Positions 56,477-64,000 of a stretch of 64,000 bases of DNA are shown here, in pieces. The position numbers and the translations under genes were made by a program. A model generated the notes under the pieces. That model made no database searches. It was not told the DNA's origin and was given only the letters and a program-made list of their open reading frames with translations. Source of the DNA: Tardiphaga sp. 709 (lineage in GTDB: Bacteria > Pseudomonadota > Alphaproteobacteria > Rhizobiales > Xanthobacteraceae); assembly GCF_032401055.1 (NCBI RefSeq), contig NZ_CP135529.1:2790001-2854000 (forward strand), written 5' to 3'. Every line of letters begins with the position of its first letter. The stretch's first letter is position 1.

Positions 56477-57922
56477 ATGTCCTCATCCCCCGCCTCGCCG
56501 ATCTACGCGAAGATCACTGGCCCCATCGTGATCGTCGGCTTCGGCTCGATCGGCAAAGGCATGGTGCCAATGATTGAGCGGCATCTCGACTACGACAAGT
56601 CGCGCATCACCGTGCTCGACCCCAAGGATGAGGGCCGCAAGGCGCTGTGCGACAAGCATGGCCTGCGCTTCATCCAGCAGGGGCTGACCCGGGAGAATTA
56701 TCGCGAACTGCTAACGCCGCTGCTCACCGAAGGCGGCGGCCAGGGCTTCTGCGTGAACCTGTCGGTCGATACCGGCTCGGTCGATATCATGGAGCTCTGC
56801 AACGAGCTTGGCGCGCTCTACATCGACACGGTCAACGAGCCTTGGCTCGGCTTCTATTTCGACGCCTCGAAGGGCGCCGAAGCGCGCTCCAACTACGCGT
56901 TGCGCGAAACGACGCTGGCCGCCAAGAAGGCACGTAAGCCCGGCTCGACCACAGCCGTCTCCTGCTGCGGCGCCAACCCCGGCATGGTCTCCTTTTTCGT
57001 CAAGCAGGCGCTGCTGAACGTTGCTTCCGACCTGAAGCTCAATGCCCCGCAGCCGAAGACCAAGGCCGAATGGGCGGACCTGATGCGGCAGGCCGGCATC
57101 AAGGGCGTCCACATCGCTGAGCGCGACACGCAACGCTCCAAGTCGCCGAAGCCGCCGGAGGTCTTCGTCAACACCTGGTCGGTCGAAGGCTTCCTCTCGG
57201 AAGGCGTACAGCCGTCCGAACTCGGCTGGGGCACCCATGAAAAGTGGATGCCGGAGAATGCACACACGCATGAGGCCGGCTGCGGCGCTGCGATCTACCT
57301 GATGCAGCCCGGAGCCAATACGCGCGTGCGCACCTGGTGCCCGACGCGCGGCGCGCAATACGGCTTCCTCGTCACCCACAACGAGTCGATCTCGATCTCC
57401 GATTATTTCACGGTGCGTGACGCTTCGGGCACCGCGGTCTTCCGGCCTACCTGCCACTATGCCTATCATCCGGCGGACGATGCCGTGCTGTCGCTGCACG
57501 AGATGTTCGGCTCCGGCAAGATGCAGACGAAGCACCACATCCTCGACGAAAACGAAATCGTCGACGGCATCGACGAACTCGGTGTGCTGCTCTACGGCCA
57601 CGGCAACAATGCCTACTGGTTCGGCTCGCAGCTCTCCATCGAGGAGACGCGTGAACTCGCGCCCTATCAGAACGCCACCGGCCTGCAGGTGACCTCGGCC
57701 GTGCTCGGCGGCATGGTCTGGGCGCTGGAGCACCCGAACGAAGGCATCGTCGAGGCCGACGAGATCGACTTCGAGCGTCTGCTGGAGATCCAGACGCCCT
57801 ATCTCGGCCCGGTGAAGGGCTATTACACCGACTGGACGCCGCTCGAAGGTCGCCCGGGCCTGTTCCCGGAAGATATCGACACGAGTGATCCCTGGCAGTT
57901 CAAGAACGTGCTGGTGCGTTAG
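56477..57922 (+). CDS. hss: Homospermidine synthase (481 aa)
   Basis: NAD-dependent enzyme that joins two putrescine units (or putrescine and spermidine) into sym-homospermidine, the main long polyamine of many rhizobia. The Rossmann motif PIVIVGFGSIGKGMVPMIER (about 15-34) opens the protein; the catalytic region includes SVEGFLSEGVQPSELGWGTHE. Ribosome site GGAG lies 10 bases before ATG 56477. Length is standard. Confidence 0.93.
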   Translation: MSSSPASPIYAKITGPIVIVGFGSIGKGMVPMIERHLDYDKSRITVLDPKDEGRKALCDKHGLRFIQQGLTRENYRELLTPLLTEGGGQGFCVNLSVDTGSVDIMELCNELGALYIDTVNEPWLGFYFDASKGAEARSNYALRETTLAAKKARKPGSTTAVSCCGANPGMVSFFVKQALLNVASDLKLNAPQPKTKAEWADLMRQAGIKGVHIAERDTQRSKSPKPPEVFVNTWSVEGFLSEGVQPSELGWGTHEKWMPENAHTHEAGCGAAIYLMQPGANTRVRTWCPTRGAQYGFLVTHNESISISDYFTVRDASGTAVFRPTCHYAYHPADDAVLSLHEMFGSGKMQTKHHILDENEIVDGIDELGVLLYGHGNNAYWFGSQLSIEETRELAPYQNATGLQVTSAVLGGMVWALEHPNEGIVEADEIDFERLLEIQTPYLGPVKGYYTDWTPLEGRPGLFPEDIDTSDPWQFKNVLVR

Positions 57923-57933
57923 CGAACACTCCG

Positions 57934-58060
57934 CCCTCATCCTGAGGAGCAAATGGCGGCTGCATCTCGCAGCCGCCATTTGCGTCTCGAAGGATGGCCG
58001 CGGGCTCCGTGCCCTCATGGTTCGAGACAGCGCTGAAGAAGCGCCTCCTCACCATGAGGG
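57934..58060. repeat. Palindromic mosaic repeat (CCCTCATCCTGAGG type)
   Basis: The element starts CCCTCATCCTGAGG, holds a 15-base perfect inverted repeat (GCAAATGGCGGCTGC and complement, 57949-57983, loop ATCTC), the block GTCTCGAAGGATGG, and ends with CCCTCATGGT/ACCATGAGGG (58012-58021 and 58051-58060). This pattern is a well-known dispersed repeat of Bradyrhizobiaceae. It lies between convergent hss and acetoacetate decarboxylase genes and could act as a terminator for both. Confidence 0.8.
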
Positions 58061-58081
58061 TCGGACAGAGGCGCCCGCTCC

Positions 58082-58822
58082 CTATTTCGCTAGATAATCA
58101 AACGCCACTTCGCCCAATCCCAACGTCAGGTCGCACTTGAAGTGCAACGCCGACACGACCTCTTTCACCGGCAAACGCGCCACATCCGCCAGCGCATGCG
58201 GGAACAGCCCGAGTGCCGCGGGTCCGGTCCAGGCTTCCTTCAGATTGATCTCTTCCAGGTGATAGCGCACCAGCTCGCAGATGCGCGGTGTGCCGTCGAC
58301 ATGCGGGATGATCTTGAGAATAAAGTTCGGCACCGTCAGCGCATGCATCACCGTGTCATGATCCACCGGGCGATGTTTGTAGCCCATGGTGCCGGACGCA
58401 CAGAGCACCGAACCGTAATGCAGCGTGCCGACCAGCACGTCGCTTTCCACGGCGATCTTTGGCGTCGCGCGCTTCTTCGGGAAGCCCCAAAGCTCGCGGC
58501 CGCCCGCAATCGGCGCATCGTCGTCGAGATACATCGAGTGGATATAGACACCCTCGACGCCATTGAGGCGCACCGGAATCGCCTGCCCGGTTTCGGTGTA
58601 GTCGCCGAAGCCGGTGGAATCCGGCATGCGGATGAATTCGTATTTCACGATATTATCGACGATTTCGAGCGGCTCCGGCACCACGGCCTGCAGCGCTTCC
58701 ATGTCGGTGCGATAGCTGATGATAAAATATTCGCGGTCGTAGAATTTGTAGGGCCCGGGCGGAAACGACGGATTGGTCAGCGGCATCGAATAGGCGTTGC
58801 GTCGGACGTCGTCGATTTTCAT
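58082..58822 (-). CDS. adc: Acetoacetate decarboxylase (246 aa)
   Basis: Converts acetoacetate to acetone and CO2. The ATG at 58822 ([20 protein letters not shown]) follows a G-rich ribosome site and matches the family start. The Schiff-base lysine is in [12 protein letters not shown] (Lys116, paired with Lys117 as in clostridial enzyme Lys115/116), and the conserved Glu lies in [17 protein letters not shown]. Divergent from a MaoC gene. Role probably in polyhydroxybutyrate or ketone body turnover. Confidence 0.9.
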   Translation of the reverse strand: MKIDDVRRNAYSMPLTNPSFPPGPYKFYDREYFIISYRTDMEALQAVVPEPLEIVDNIVKYEFIRMPDSTGFGDYTETGQAIPVRLNGVEGVYIHSMYLDDDAPIAGGRELWGFPKKRATPKIAVESDVLVGTLHYGSVLCASGTMGYKHRPVDHDTVMHALTVPNFILKIIPHVDGTPRICELVRYHLEEINLKEAWTGPAALGLFPHALADVARLPVKEVVSALHFKCDLTLGLGEVAFDYLAK

Positions 58823-59013
58823 GAAGCCCCCCCTGTGATCTCGTGCGCAGGGAGTATGGAGGCGACCGGTGAAGCTGGCGAGACTAGATTGCGGGCATCT
58901 GACCCAGCCAGCCGCCGTGGACACGTGAAAACACGAGACCACGATGACATATGAGCTTAAAAAGTGCCGTTTGAAACGCCGTCCATGACGGGCGCAAATA
59001 TTGGGAAGCCGGA

Positions 59014-59526
59014 GTGTCAGACGAGAGACGTGCAGCCGAAATGGAAGCGATCCGCGCCAAGCTGATTCCGCTGGAACAATATCGCAAGCTACTCAACGGA
59101 CCCGAACTCGTGTCGGAATGGCTGATGGTCGATCAGACGATGATCGATACGTTTGCAGACGCCACCCGCGATCATCAGTTCATCCACACCGATCCCGAGC
59201 GCGCCAAGGCTGAGACGCCGTTTGGCGGTACGATCGCCCATGGATTTCTAACGTTGTCATTGCTGTCGACGCTGGCTTTCGATGCGATGCCGGGCGTCGA
59301 GCGAACGCGGATGGGCGTCAACCATGGCTTCGAGCGCGTGCGGTTCAACAGTCCGGTCAAATCCGGCACGCGGGTGCGCGGCAAGTTTCGCTTGGTCAAG
59401 CTGACCGAACGCGTGGTTTCGCTGCAATCGGCCTGGGATGCGGTTATCGAAGTGGAAGGTGTGACCAAACCGGCTTTAGAAGCGTACTGGATCACGCTGG
59501 CGCTGCTGGATCCCAACACCGACTGA
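59014..59526 (+). CDS. MaoC-family dehydratase (170 aa)
   Basis: Hotdog-fold enoyl-CoA hydratase-like protein, NodN type. The active-site pattern [37 protein letters not shown] contains the catalytic Asp and His. GTG 59014 has GGAAG five bases upstream; ATG 59041 is an alternative. The acyl substrate is unknown. Confidence 0.87.
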   Translation: MSDERRAAEMEAIRAKLIPLEQYRKLLNGPELVSEWLMVDQTMIDTFADATRDHQFIHTDPERAKAETPFGGTIAHGFLTLSLLSTLAFDAMPGVERTRMGVNHGFERVRFNSPVKSGTRVRGKFRLVKLTERVVSLQSAWDAVIEVEGVTKPALEAYWITLALLDPNTD

Positions 59527-59550
59527 ACGCATCGCTCGCTCAGCGTATGA

Positions 59551-59889
59551 CTACTTCGCCGTAATCGGCGGCGCCGTTTTCTCCGCAGGCGCCGGCGGCA
59601 GCGCCGGCTTGGCACCGGCATCTCGCGCTTCTGCATCCGGACGGGCCGGCTGCGGCGGGGTCTCCTGCGGACGCTGGCCGGTTGTCGCCGGCTCAGACGG
59701 TGCTGCTGGCTTGCTTTCAGCACCTGGTGTCGACTGCAACGGCGGCGTCGCCTGCGCCAGTCGCGCGGATTGTGGTGTCAGCGTGAGCCGCGCCATTGCC
59801 GACGTCGATGCGCCCAATCCTGCAGCCGTCGCCAAGATCGCGATCGCGAAATAAGTCCGGAACACGCGCATCTGGGTCGTCGAGATCAT
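59551..59889 (-). CDS. Exported Pro/Ala-rich protein (112 aa)
   Basis: Function unknown. MISTTQMRVFRTYFAIAILA begins a signal or anchor segment ending near SAMA (about residue 33); the rest is low-complexity Pro/Ala/Glu/Thr/Lys. It could be a periplasmic linker-like protein. Coding support is codon bias and a plausible signal peptide only. Confidence 0.5.
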   Translation of the reverse strand: MISTTQMRVFRTYFAIAILATAAGLGASTSAMARLTLTPQSARLAQATPPLQSTPGAESKPAAPSEPATTGQRPQETPPQPARPDAEARDAGAKPALPPAPAEKTAPPITAK

Positions 59890-59995
59890 GGCATCCACCG
59901 CAGTTAATGTGCGGTGACAACGGGAGCCCGCCGCCAAAGTTCCCGAGCCGGAAAGTCGCAGATCGCCGATGGCGCCTTGGACTTCTTTTGGACGA

Positions 59996-60712
59996 CTAGT
60001 CCTTGGTGCTGACGTCCCATGTGGCGTTGCGCACACCCGCATACGCCTCGAGCCGGGCGGCCACAGCATCCAGCTCCTTGGGATCGACGGCCGTCGAGAC
60101 CAGCGTGGCGACGATCTCCTGCTGGGTGTCGCTCTGCTCGATCACATCGACATCGCCGACTGGATATTTTGCGGCTTCCAGCGTCTCCTGCAGGCGCTCG
60201 CGCATCTCGGGTACTACCTCGGGCGAGACCGTGAGCCGCACGTAGTAGGTCACTTCCGACGACTTCGCGTCCAGCGGCGCCCGGTTGATCGCATTCACCA
60301 GCGGCCGCAGCAGCGTATTGCCGGCCAGCACGAAAAACGTAAGCGCGATAGCCTGTGCGATCATGTCCGCGCCGGCGCAGGAGCCGACCGCCGCGGAACT
60401 CCACAGCGTCGCCGCCGTATTGAGGCCGCGCACATTGGTGCCTTCCTTCATGATGACGCCCGCACCGAGAAAGCCGATGCCGGAGACGACATAGGCGATC
60501 ACGCGCACCGCGCCATCGGCACCGTGCAGCTGCATCGCAAGATCGACGAAAGCGGCCGCCCCGAGCGCCACCAGTACATTGGTGCGCAGGCCCGCGGTGC
60601 GCTGGCGATATTGTCGCTCCGCACCGATCAGCGTGCCCAGCACAAAGGCCGTGGCCAGGCTGAGCAGCGTATCGAGGAAGTCGTAAGTCTGGAATGTCGC
60701 CAAAAATCGCAT
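59996..60712 (-). CDS. MgtC/SapB-family membrane protein (238 aa)
   Basis: Inner-membrane protein of the MgtC group. Family motifs GTLIGAERQYRQRTAGLRTNVLVALGAAAFV and SGIGFLGAGVIMKEGTNVRGLNTAATLWSSAAVG are intact, followed by more helices and a C-terminal cytoplasmic ACT-like domain (about 155-238). Relatives act in magnesium stress or F-ATPase inhibition. Confidence 0.9.
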   Translation of the reverse strand: MRFLATFQTYDFLDTLLSLATAFVLGTLIGAERQYRQRTAGLRTNVLVALGAAAFVDLAMQLHGADGAVRVIAYVVSGIGFLGAGVIMKEGTNVRGLNTAATLWSSAAVGSCAGADMIAQAIALTFFVLAGNTLLRPLVNAINRAPLDAKSSEVTYYVRLTVSPEVVPEMRERLQETLEAAKYPVGDVDVIEQSDTQQEIVATLVSTAVDPKELDAVAARLEAYAGVRNATWDVSTKD

Positions 60713-60808
60713 GATGCCTGCATGCGTACAGGAAGTGACGGGCGGATGACAATGCCGCCTCGCACCAACCGTCGTGAACTCCCTCTCCCCACAGGGGAGG
60801 TGAAAGAG

Positions 60809-61831
60809 CTACAGCTCCAGCAACCCGGCGTCGCCGTCCTGATCGGCAAAAGCCAGCAGCGTACCCTTGGCATTCCAGGCCAGCGCGCTGACGGGCTGCC
60901 CCTTGTTGGCCCGCACCAGAATTTCCGCGCCGTCGGTCATGCGGACCATCAGGATGGTGCCGTCACTGTAACCGGCGGCCAGGATGTCCTGCTTGGGATG
61001 ACAGGCCACCATGGTGACCTTGGCCTTGAGCGGCGCCAGCATCGCCGGCTCCTTGCCCATCGGGCCGTCCTTGCTCGCGAACGGCCAGATGATAACCGTA
61101 TCGGCGCCCGAGGTTGCCAGACCCTTGCCGCCGGCGCTCCAGGCAATGGAGCGCACGCGTGCCGGATAGCCGGTCATGCGCATGTGCTTGCCGTCCACGA
61201 GACGCCAGCCATGCAGCGCCGGCTCATGCATTGCGGTGACCAGAAACTTGTTGTCCGGGCTGAAGGTCACGCCGAGATGCGAACCGGCCCATTCCAGCAC
61301 TTCGGCATTGCCGGCCATGTTGGGAAACCATAGCGTCACGCCGTTGTAGTGGGCTATCGCGAGCCGCAGCCCTTTGGGCGCGAATGCAAGGCCGCCAACG
61401 GTCGATGGCACCTCGAAGAATTTCACCTCGCCCTTCGGCGCCTGCACGAAGGCCGTCTTGCCCGCCGACCACGCAACAGCGCCGTCGGGATGCAAAGCTA
61501 CACTGTCGATCCAGCGCCTCTTGGCGTCGGTCGCAAAGGTCGAGACTGCGCCGTCGCGGTCGAGCACGACGACCTTGCCGTCGTCACAGCCCATGACGAT
61601 GCGCTTGCCGTCGGAGGTCGAGCACAGGATGCCACCGAATGCGACCTCGACGGGCGACATGGCACCCGCCGGATCGACCAATGTGACTTTCTCCTCGGCG
61701 CCAACGAAGGCAGCCTTGTCACCGAGAAAATGCACTGATGTGACCGACGCACCGATGGCCACCGGCAGCACGCGGTCGGTGACCGAAACGATGGATTCCT
61801 GCTCCTGCAGCGGATTGAAATCGGACATCAT
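60809..61831 (-). CDS. WD40-repeat protein linked to CobW (340 aa)
   Basis: Beta-propeller protein with six or seven degenerate WD repeats (for instance VAWSAGKTAFVQAPKGEVKFF, VRSIAWSAGGKGLATSGADTVIIW). The ATG at 61831 overlaps the CobW stop by one base (TGATG), so it is translated by coupling. No membrane segment. It probably assists the zinc GTPase as a scaffold or partner, which is inferred from the coupling alone. Confidence 0.85.
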   Translation of the reverse strand: MMSDFNPLQEQESIVSVTDRVLPVAIGASVTSVHFLGDKAAFVGAEEKVTLVDPAGAMSPVEVAFGGILCSTSDGKRIVMGCDDGKVVVLDRDGAVSTFATDAKRRWIDSVALHPDGAVAWSAGKTAFVQAPKGEVKFFEVPSTVGGLAFAPKGLRLAIAHYNGVTLWFPNMAGNAEVLEWAGSHLGVTFSPDNKFLVTAMHEPALHGWRLVDGKHMRMTGYPARVRSIAWSAGGKGLATSGADTVIIWPFASKDGPMGKEPAMLAPLKAKVTMVACHPKQDILAAGYSDGTILMVRMTDGAEILVRANKGQPVSALAWNAKGTLLAFADQDGDAGLLEL

Positions 61832-62871
61832 CAGGCGGGGATGCAGCGTTCGAAGCCGTCGCGGATTAACTGCTCGGGCAGATCGCGACCGATGAAGACG
61901 AGGCGGCTTTCGCGCTTCTCGCCATCCTTCCACGGCCGCTGATGATCGCCTTCCAGCATCATGTGCACGCCCTGAAACACGTAGCGGTCATCGTCGCCAG
62001 AGAACGACAGGATGCCCTTGGAGCGCAGAATCTTGCCGCCCTCCTTGGCCATCAGGTCCTGCAGCCAGGGCATGAAGGTCGAGGCATCGAGCGCCTTGTC
62101 GGTGCGCAGCGACATCGAGTGCATGTCCTCGTCGTGGTAGTGCTTCAGCCCGCCATGACCGTGATCGTGGTGATGATGGCCGTGATCGTGGTCATGATGA
62201 TCGTGACCGTCGTCCGCGTTGAGGAATTCCGGTTCAATCTCCAGAATACGATCGAGATCGAACGCGCCGCGCTCCAGCACGTCGGACAGCTTCACCTGCG
62301 CGCGTTCGGTCTTGTGCAGCTTGGCATAGGGGTTGATCGCGCGGATGCGCGCTTCGACTTCGGCGAGCTCAGCCTTCGAGACCAGATCGATCTTGTTCAG
62401 CACGATGACGTCGGCAAAGGCGATCTGATTCTTCGCTTCCGGCGCGTCCTTGAGGCGGTCGCTCAGCCATTTGGCATCGGCTACGGTCACGACGGCATCG
62501 AGCCGCGCATGGGCCTGCACATCCTCGTCGACGAAGAAGGTCTGCGCGACCGGCGCGGGATCGGCGAGACCCGTGGTCTCGACGATGATCGCGTCGAACT
62601 TGCCCTTGCGCTTCATCAGGCCGTCGAGAATGCGCACGAGGTCGCCGCGCACGGTGCAGCAGACACAGCCGTTGTTCATCTCGAACACTTCTTCGTCCGC
62701 GCCGATGATGAGGTCGTTGTCGATGCCGATCTCGCCGAATTCGTTGACGATCACAGCGTATTTCTTGCCGTGGTTTTCCGACAGGATGCGGTTCAGGAGG
62801 GTGGTCTTGCCGGCGCCGAGATAGCCGGTCAGCACGGTCACGGGAATTTTGTTGGCAGTCGCTTCAGACAT
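61831..62871 (-). CDS. CobW/COG0523 zinc-chaperone GTPase (346 aa)
   Basis: G3E-family metallochaperone GTPase. Walker A GYLGAGKTT (about 16-24), the metal-binding CxCC motif in NNGCVCCTVRGD (Cys69, 71, 72), ETTGLADPAPV, and the NKID guanine motif are present; a His-rich loop (about 215-245) precedes the CobW C-terminal domain. Next to a zinc ABC importer this points to a Zur-type zinc-starvation response rather than cobalamin synthesis. Confidence 0.9.
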   Translation of the reverse strand: MSEATANKIPVTVLTGYLGAGKTTLLNRILSENHGKKYAVIVNEFGEIGIDNDLIIGADEEVFEMNNGCVCCTVRGDLVRILDGLMKRKGKFDAIIVETTGLADPAPVAQTFFVDEDVQAHARLDAVVTVADAKWLSDRLKDAPEAKNQIAFADVIVLNKIDLVSKAELAEVEARIRAINPYAKLHKTERAQVKLSDVLERGAFDLDRILEIEPEFLNADDGHDHHDHDHGHHHHDHGHGGLKHYHDEDMHSMSLRTDKALDASTFMPWLQDLMAKEGGKILRSKGILSFSGDDDRYVFQGVHMMLEGDHQRPWKDGEKRESRLVFIGRDLPEQLIRDGFERCIPA

Positions 62872-62926
62872 GATTTCTCCGGCGGGTCTTTTCAGGGGCA
62901 GCGCCGGCAGCAGGGGTGCCCCTGCG

Positions 62927-63820
62927 CTAACTGGTCAGCGCGCTCGTCAGCGCCTTTATATTGTGCCTGACCATATCAATGTAAGTGGGTGCATCGCCGT
63001 TTTCGGGCGTCAGGCTGTCGGAATACAGCGTTCCGCCGATTTTTGCCCCGGTCTCGGCGGCAATCCGGCGCATCAGCCGGGGATCGGCGATGTTTTCCAG
63101 AAAAACCGCCGGAATTTTCGAGATCTTGAGCTGGGTGATGATGACCGCGATATCCTTGGCGCTGGGCTCGGAATCCGTCGAAACGCCCTGCGGCGCAATA
63201 AATTCGATGCCATAGGCTGCTGCGAAATAGCCGAAGGCGTCATGGGTCGAGATCACCTTGCGGTGTGCCGCGGGAATGGTAGCGATGGCCGCCTTCACGT
63301 CATTATCTAGGACGGCTAGCTTCGCGAGATAGACCTCGGCATTCGCCTTGTAGGTGTCCGCACCGGCCGGATCGGCCTTGACCAGCGCATCGCGAATGTT
63401 TGCGACGTAGATCCTGGCATTGCCCACAGACTGCCACGCATGCGGGTCCTCGTGCGAGTCGAGCTTGCGCGGTGCGATGCCCTGGGTTGCGGTGACGATG
63501 ACAGCCTTACCACCCGATGATTTGACCAGCCGCGGCAACCAGCCTTCGAAGCCGAGGCCGTTGACGACAACGAGCTTCGCGTCGGCGATCTTTTTCGCGT
63601 CACGCGGCGTCGGTGTGTAGACATGCGCATCGCCATTCGGGCCGACCAGGGTCGTGACAGCGACTCGCTCGCCACCGACATTGCGCACGAAGTCACCCAG
63701 GATGGAGAAGCTGGCGACGACATCGATCCTGTCCTGGGTCTTGTCCTGCGCACGCGCCGGGACGATCGCATTGACGAGCGACAGGACGGCACAAAGGACA
63801 AATACGCTGCATTTCCGCAT
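62927..63820 (-). CDS. Zinc ABC transporter periplasmic binding protein, ZnuA-like (297 aa)
   Basis: Cluster A-I metal-binding protein. A signal peptide (MRKCSVFVLCAVLSLVNAIV) ends near ARAQ. Metal ligands are likely His66 (GDAHVYTP), His127 (EDPHAWQ) and His193 (STHDAFGYF); a third His rather than Glu favours zinc over manganese. No His-rich loop is seen. It begins 11 bases after the permease gene, and CobW follows, supporting a zinc uptake operon. Confidence 0.85.
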   Translation of the reverse strand: MRKCSVFVLCAVLSLVNAIVPARAQDKTQDRIDVVASFSILGDFVRNVGGERVAVTTLVGPNGDAHVYTPTPRDAKKIADAKLVVVNGLGFEGWLPRLVKSSGGKAVIVTATQGIAPRKLDSHEDPHAWQSVGNARIYVANIRDALVKADPAGADTYKANAEVYLAKLAVLDNDVKAAIATIPAAHRKVISTHDAFGYFAAAYGIEFIAPQGVSTDSEPSAKDIAVIITQLKISKIPAVFLENIADPRLMRRIAAETGAKIGGTLYSDSLTPENGDAPTYIDMVRHNIKALTSALTS

Positions 63821-63831
63821 GACTGACACAC

Positions 63832-64000
63832 CTACGCCTCAAGATGCCGGCCGGGGAATAGCTGCCTCACCAAGCCACTGACATTGCCGAACAAAACCGA
63901 AAACACATACAGCACCGCAGCGACCAGAATGATCGCGGGACCGGACGGCACCTTGGTCTGGAACGACAGCACCAGACCGAAGTAACCGGAGATCATCGCG
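63832..64000 (-). CDS. Metal ABC transporter permease, C-terminal end (cut by window edge)
   Basis: About 56 residues of a ZnuB-type permease are visible: SGYFGLVLSFQTKVPSGPAI, then a hydrophobic helix (ILVAAVLYVFSVLFG), ending RQLFPGRHLEA at the TAG 63834-63832. It is upstream of the ZnuA-like gene on the same strand. The rest lies beyond the window. Confidence 0.85.
   Translation of the reverse strand, partial: AMISGYFGLVLSFQTKVPSGPAIILVAAVLYVFSVLFGNVSGLVRQLFPGRHLEA

Overview
The window is GC-rich alphaproteobacterial DNA, most likely from Bradyrhizobiaceae/Nitrobacteraceae (Bradyrhizobium, Rhodopseudomonas, Afipia or Tardiphaga type; genus not resolved). Support comes from CpdR, a ROSE RNA thermometer ahead of an Hsp20 gene, a DUF459 SGNH hydrolase, homospermidine synthase with a class III ornithine/lysine decarboxylase, and palindromic intergenic repeats of the CCCTCATCCTGAGG kind. 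It is a chromosomal housekeeping and accessory mosaic. I see no insertion sequence, prophage, integrase, CRISPR array or rRNA.

Layout. 1-7.2 kb: four tandem minus-strand chemoreceptor genes, the first cut by the window edge. 7.5-10.9 kb: a gltIJKL-type glutamate/aspartate ABC importer on the minus strand, with a double palindromic repeat between the binding-protein and permease genes and a sigma-54-like promoter. 11-15.6 kb: an MFS exporter, a PuuD-like glutamine amidotransferase, tRNA-Val(GAC), cpdR, an N-formylglutamate amidohydrolase and a Flp pilin. 15.6-16.2 kb: a poorly explained AT-rich stretch with an orphan terminator and a possible 42-residue protein. 16.2-21.9 kb: hisN, a LysR regulator divergent from a TauE/SafE permease, a LysE exporter, a lysophospholipase-like hydrolase, and a heat-shock unit (RpoH-like promoter, ROSE thermometer, hsp20, terminator). 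22-28.9 kb: gltB and gltD (NADPH-GOGAT) behind a sigma-54-like promoter and a structured leader; gltB carries a one-base frameshift. 29.6-30.4 kb: a near-consensus sigma-70 promoter drives a strongly structured segment with no credible protein, a candidate ncRNA.

30.4-41.5 kb: DUF930 and DUF459 proteins, a CsbD-like protein, two divergent SDR dehydrogenases with a TauD/TfdA dioxygenase and a Bug-type binding protein (possible catabolic group), a lytic transglycosylase, galU and a diguanylate cyclase. 41.5-48 kb: an outer-membrane beta-barrel protein, kdsD, an AhpD-like protein divergent from an HxlR regulator with two phased palindromic operators between them, an NfeD/SPFH pair and hemH. 48-52.5 kb: a NicO-type Ni/Co exporter, a DUF1007 protein and the M3 peptidase dcp. 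53.3-57.9 kb: a polyamine neighbourhood (decarboxylase with a long leader, GNAT, RidA, Rnk-like, homospermidine synthase). 58-60.7 kb: acetoacetate decarboxylase, a MaoC dehydratase and MgtC. 60.8-64 kb: a zinc module with a WD40 protein, a CobW GTPase, a ZnuA-like binding protein and the end of its permease.

Functional themes are nitrogen assimilation (glutamate uptake plus GOGAT, both with sigma-54-like promoters), chemotaxis and c-di-GMP signalling, envelope biogenesis, polyamine synthesis and transition-metal homeostasis. The most rewarding parts are non-coding: the candidate RNA gene at 29.79 kb, the ROSE element, the phased HxlR operators, the gltB frameshift, a repeat element absorbed into the NicO N-terminus, and the orphan terminator at 15.75 kb.
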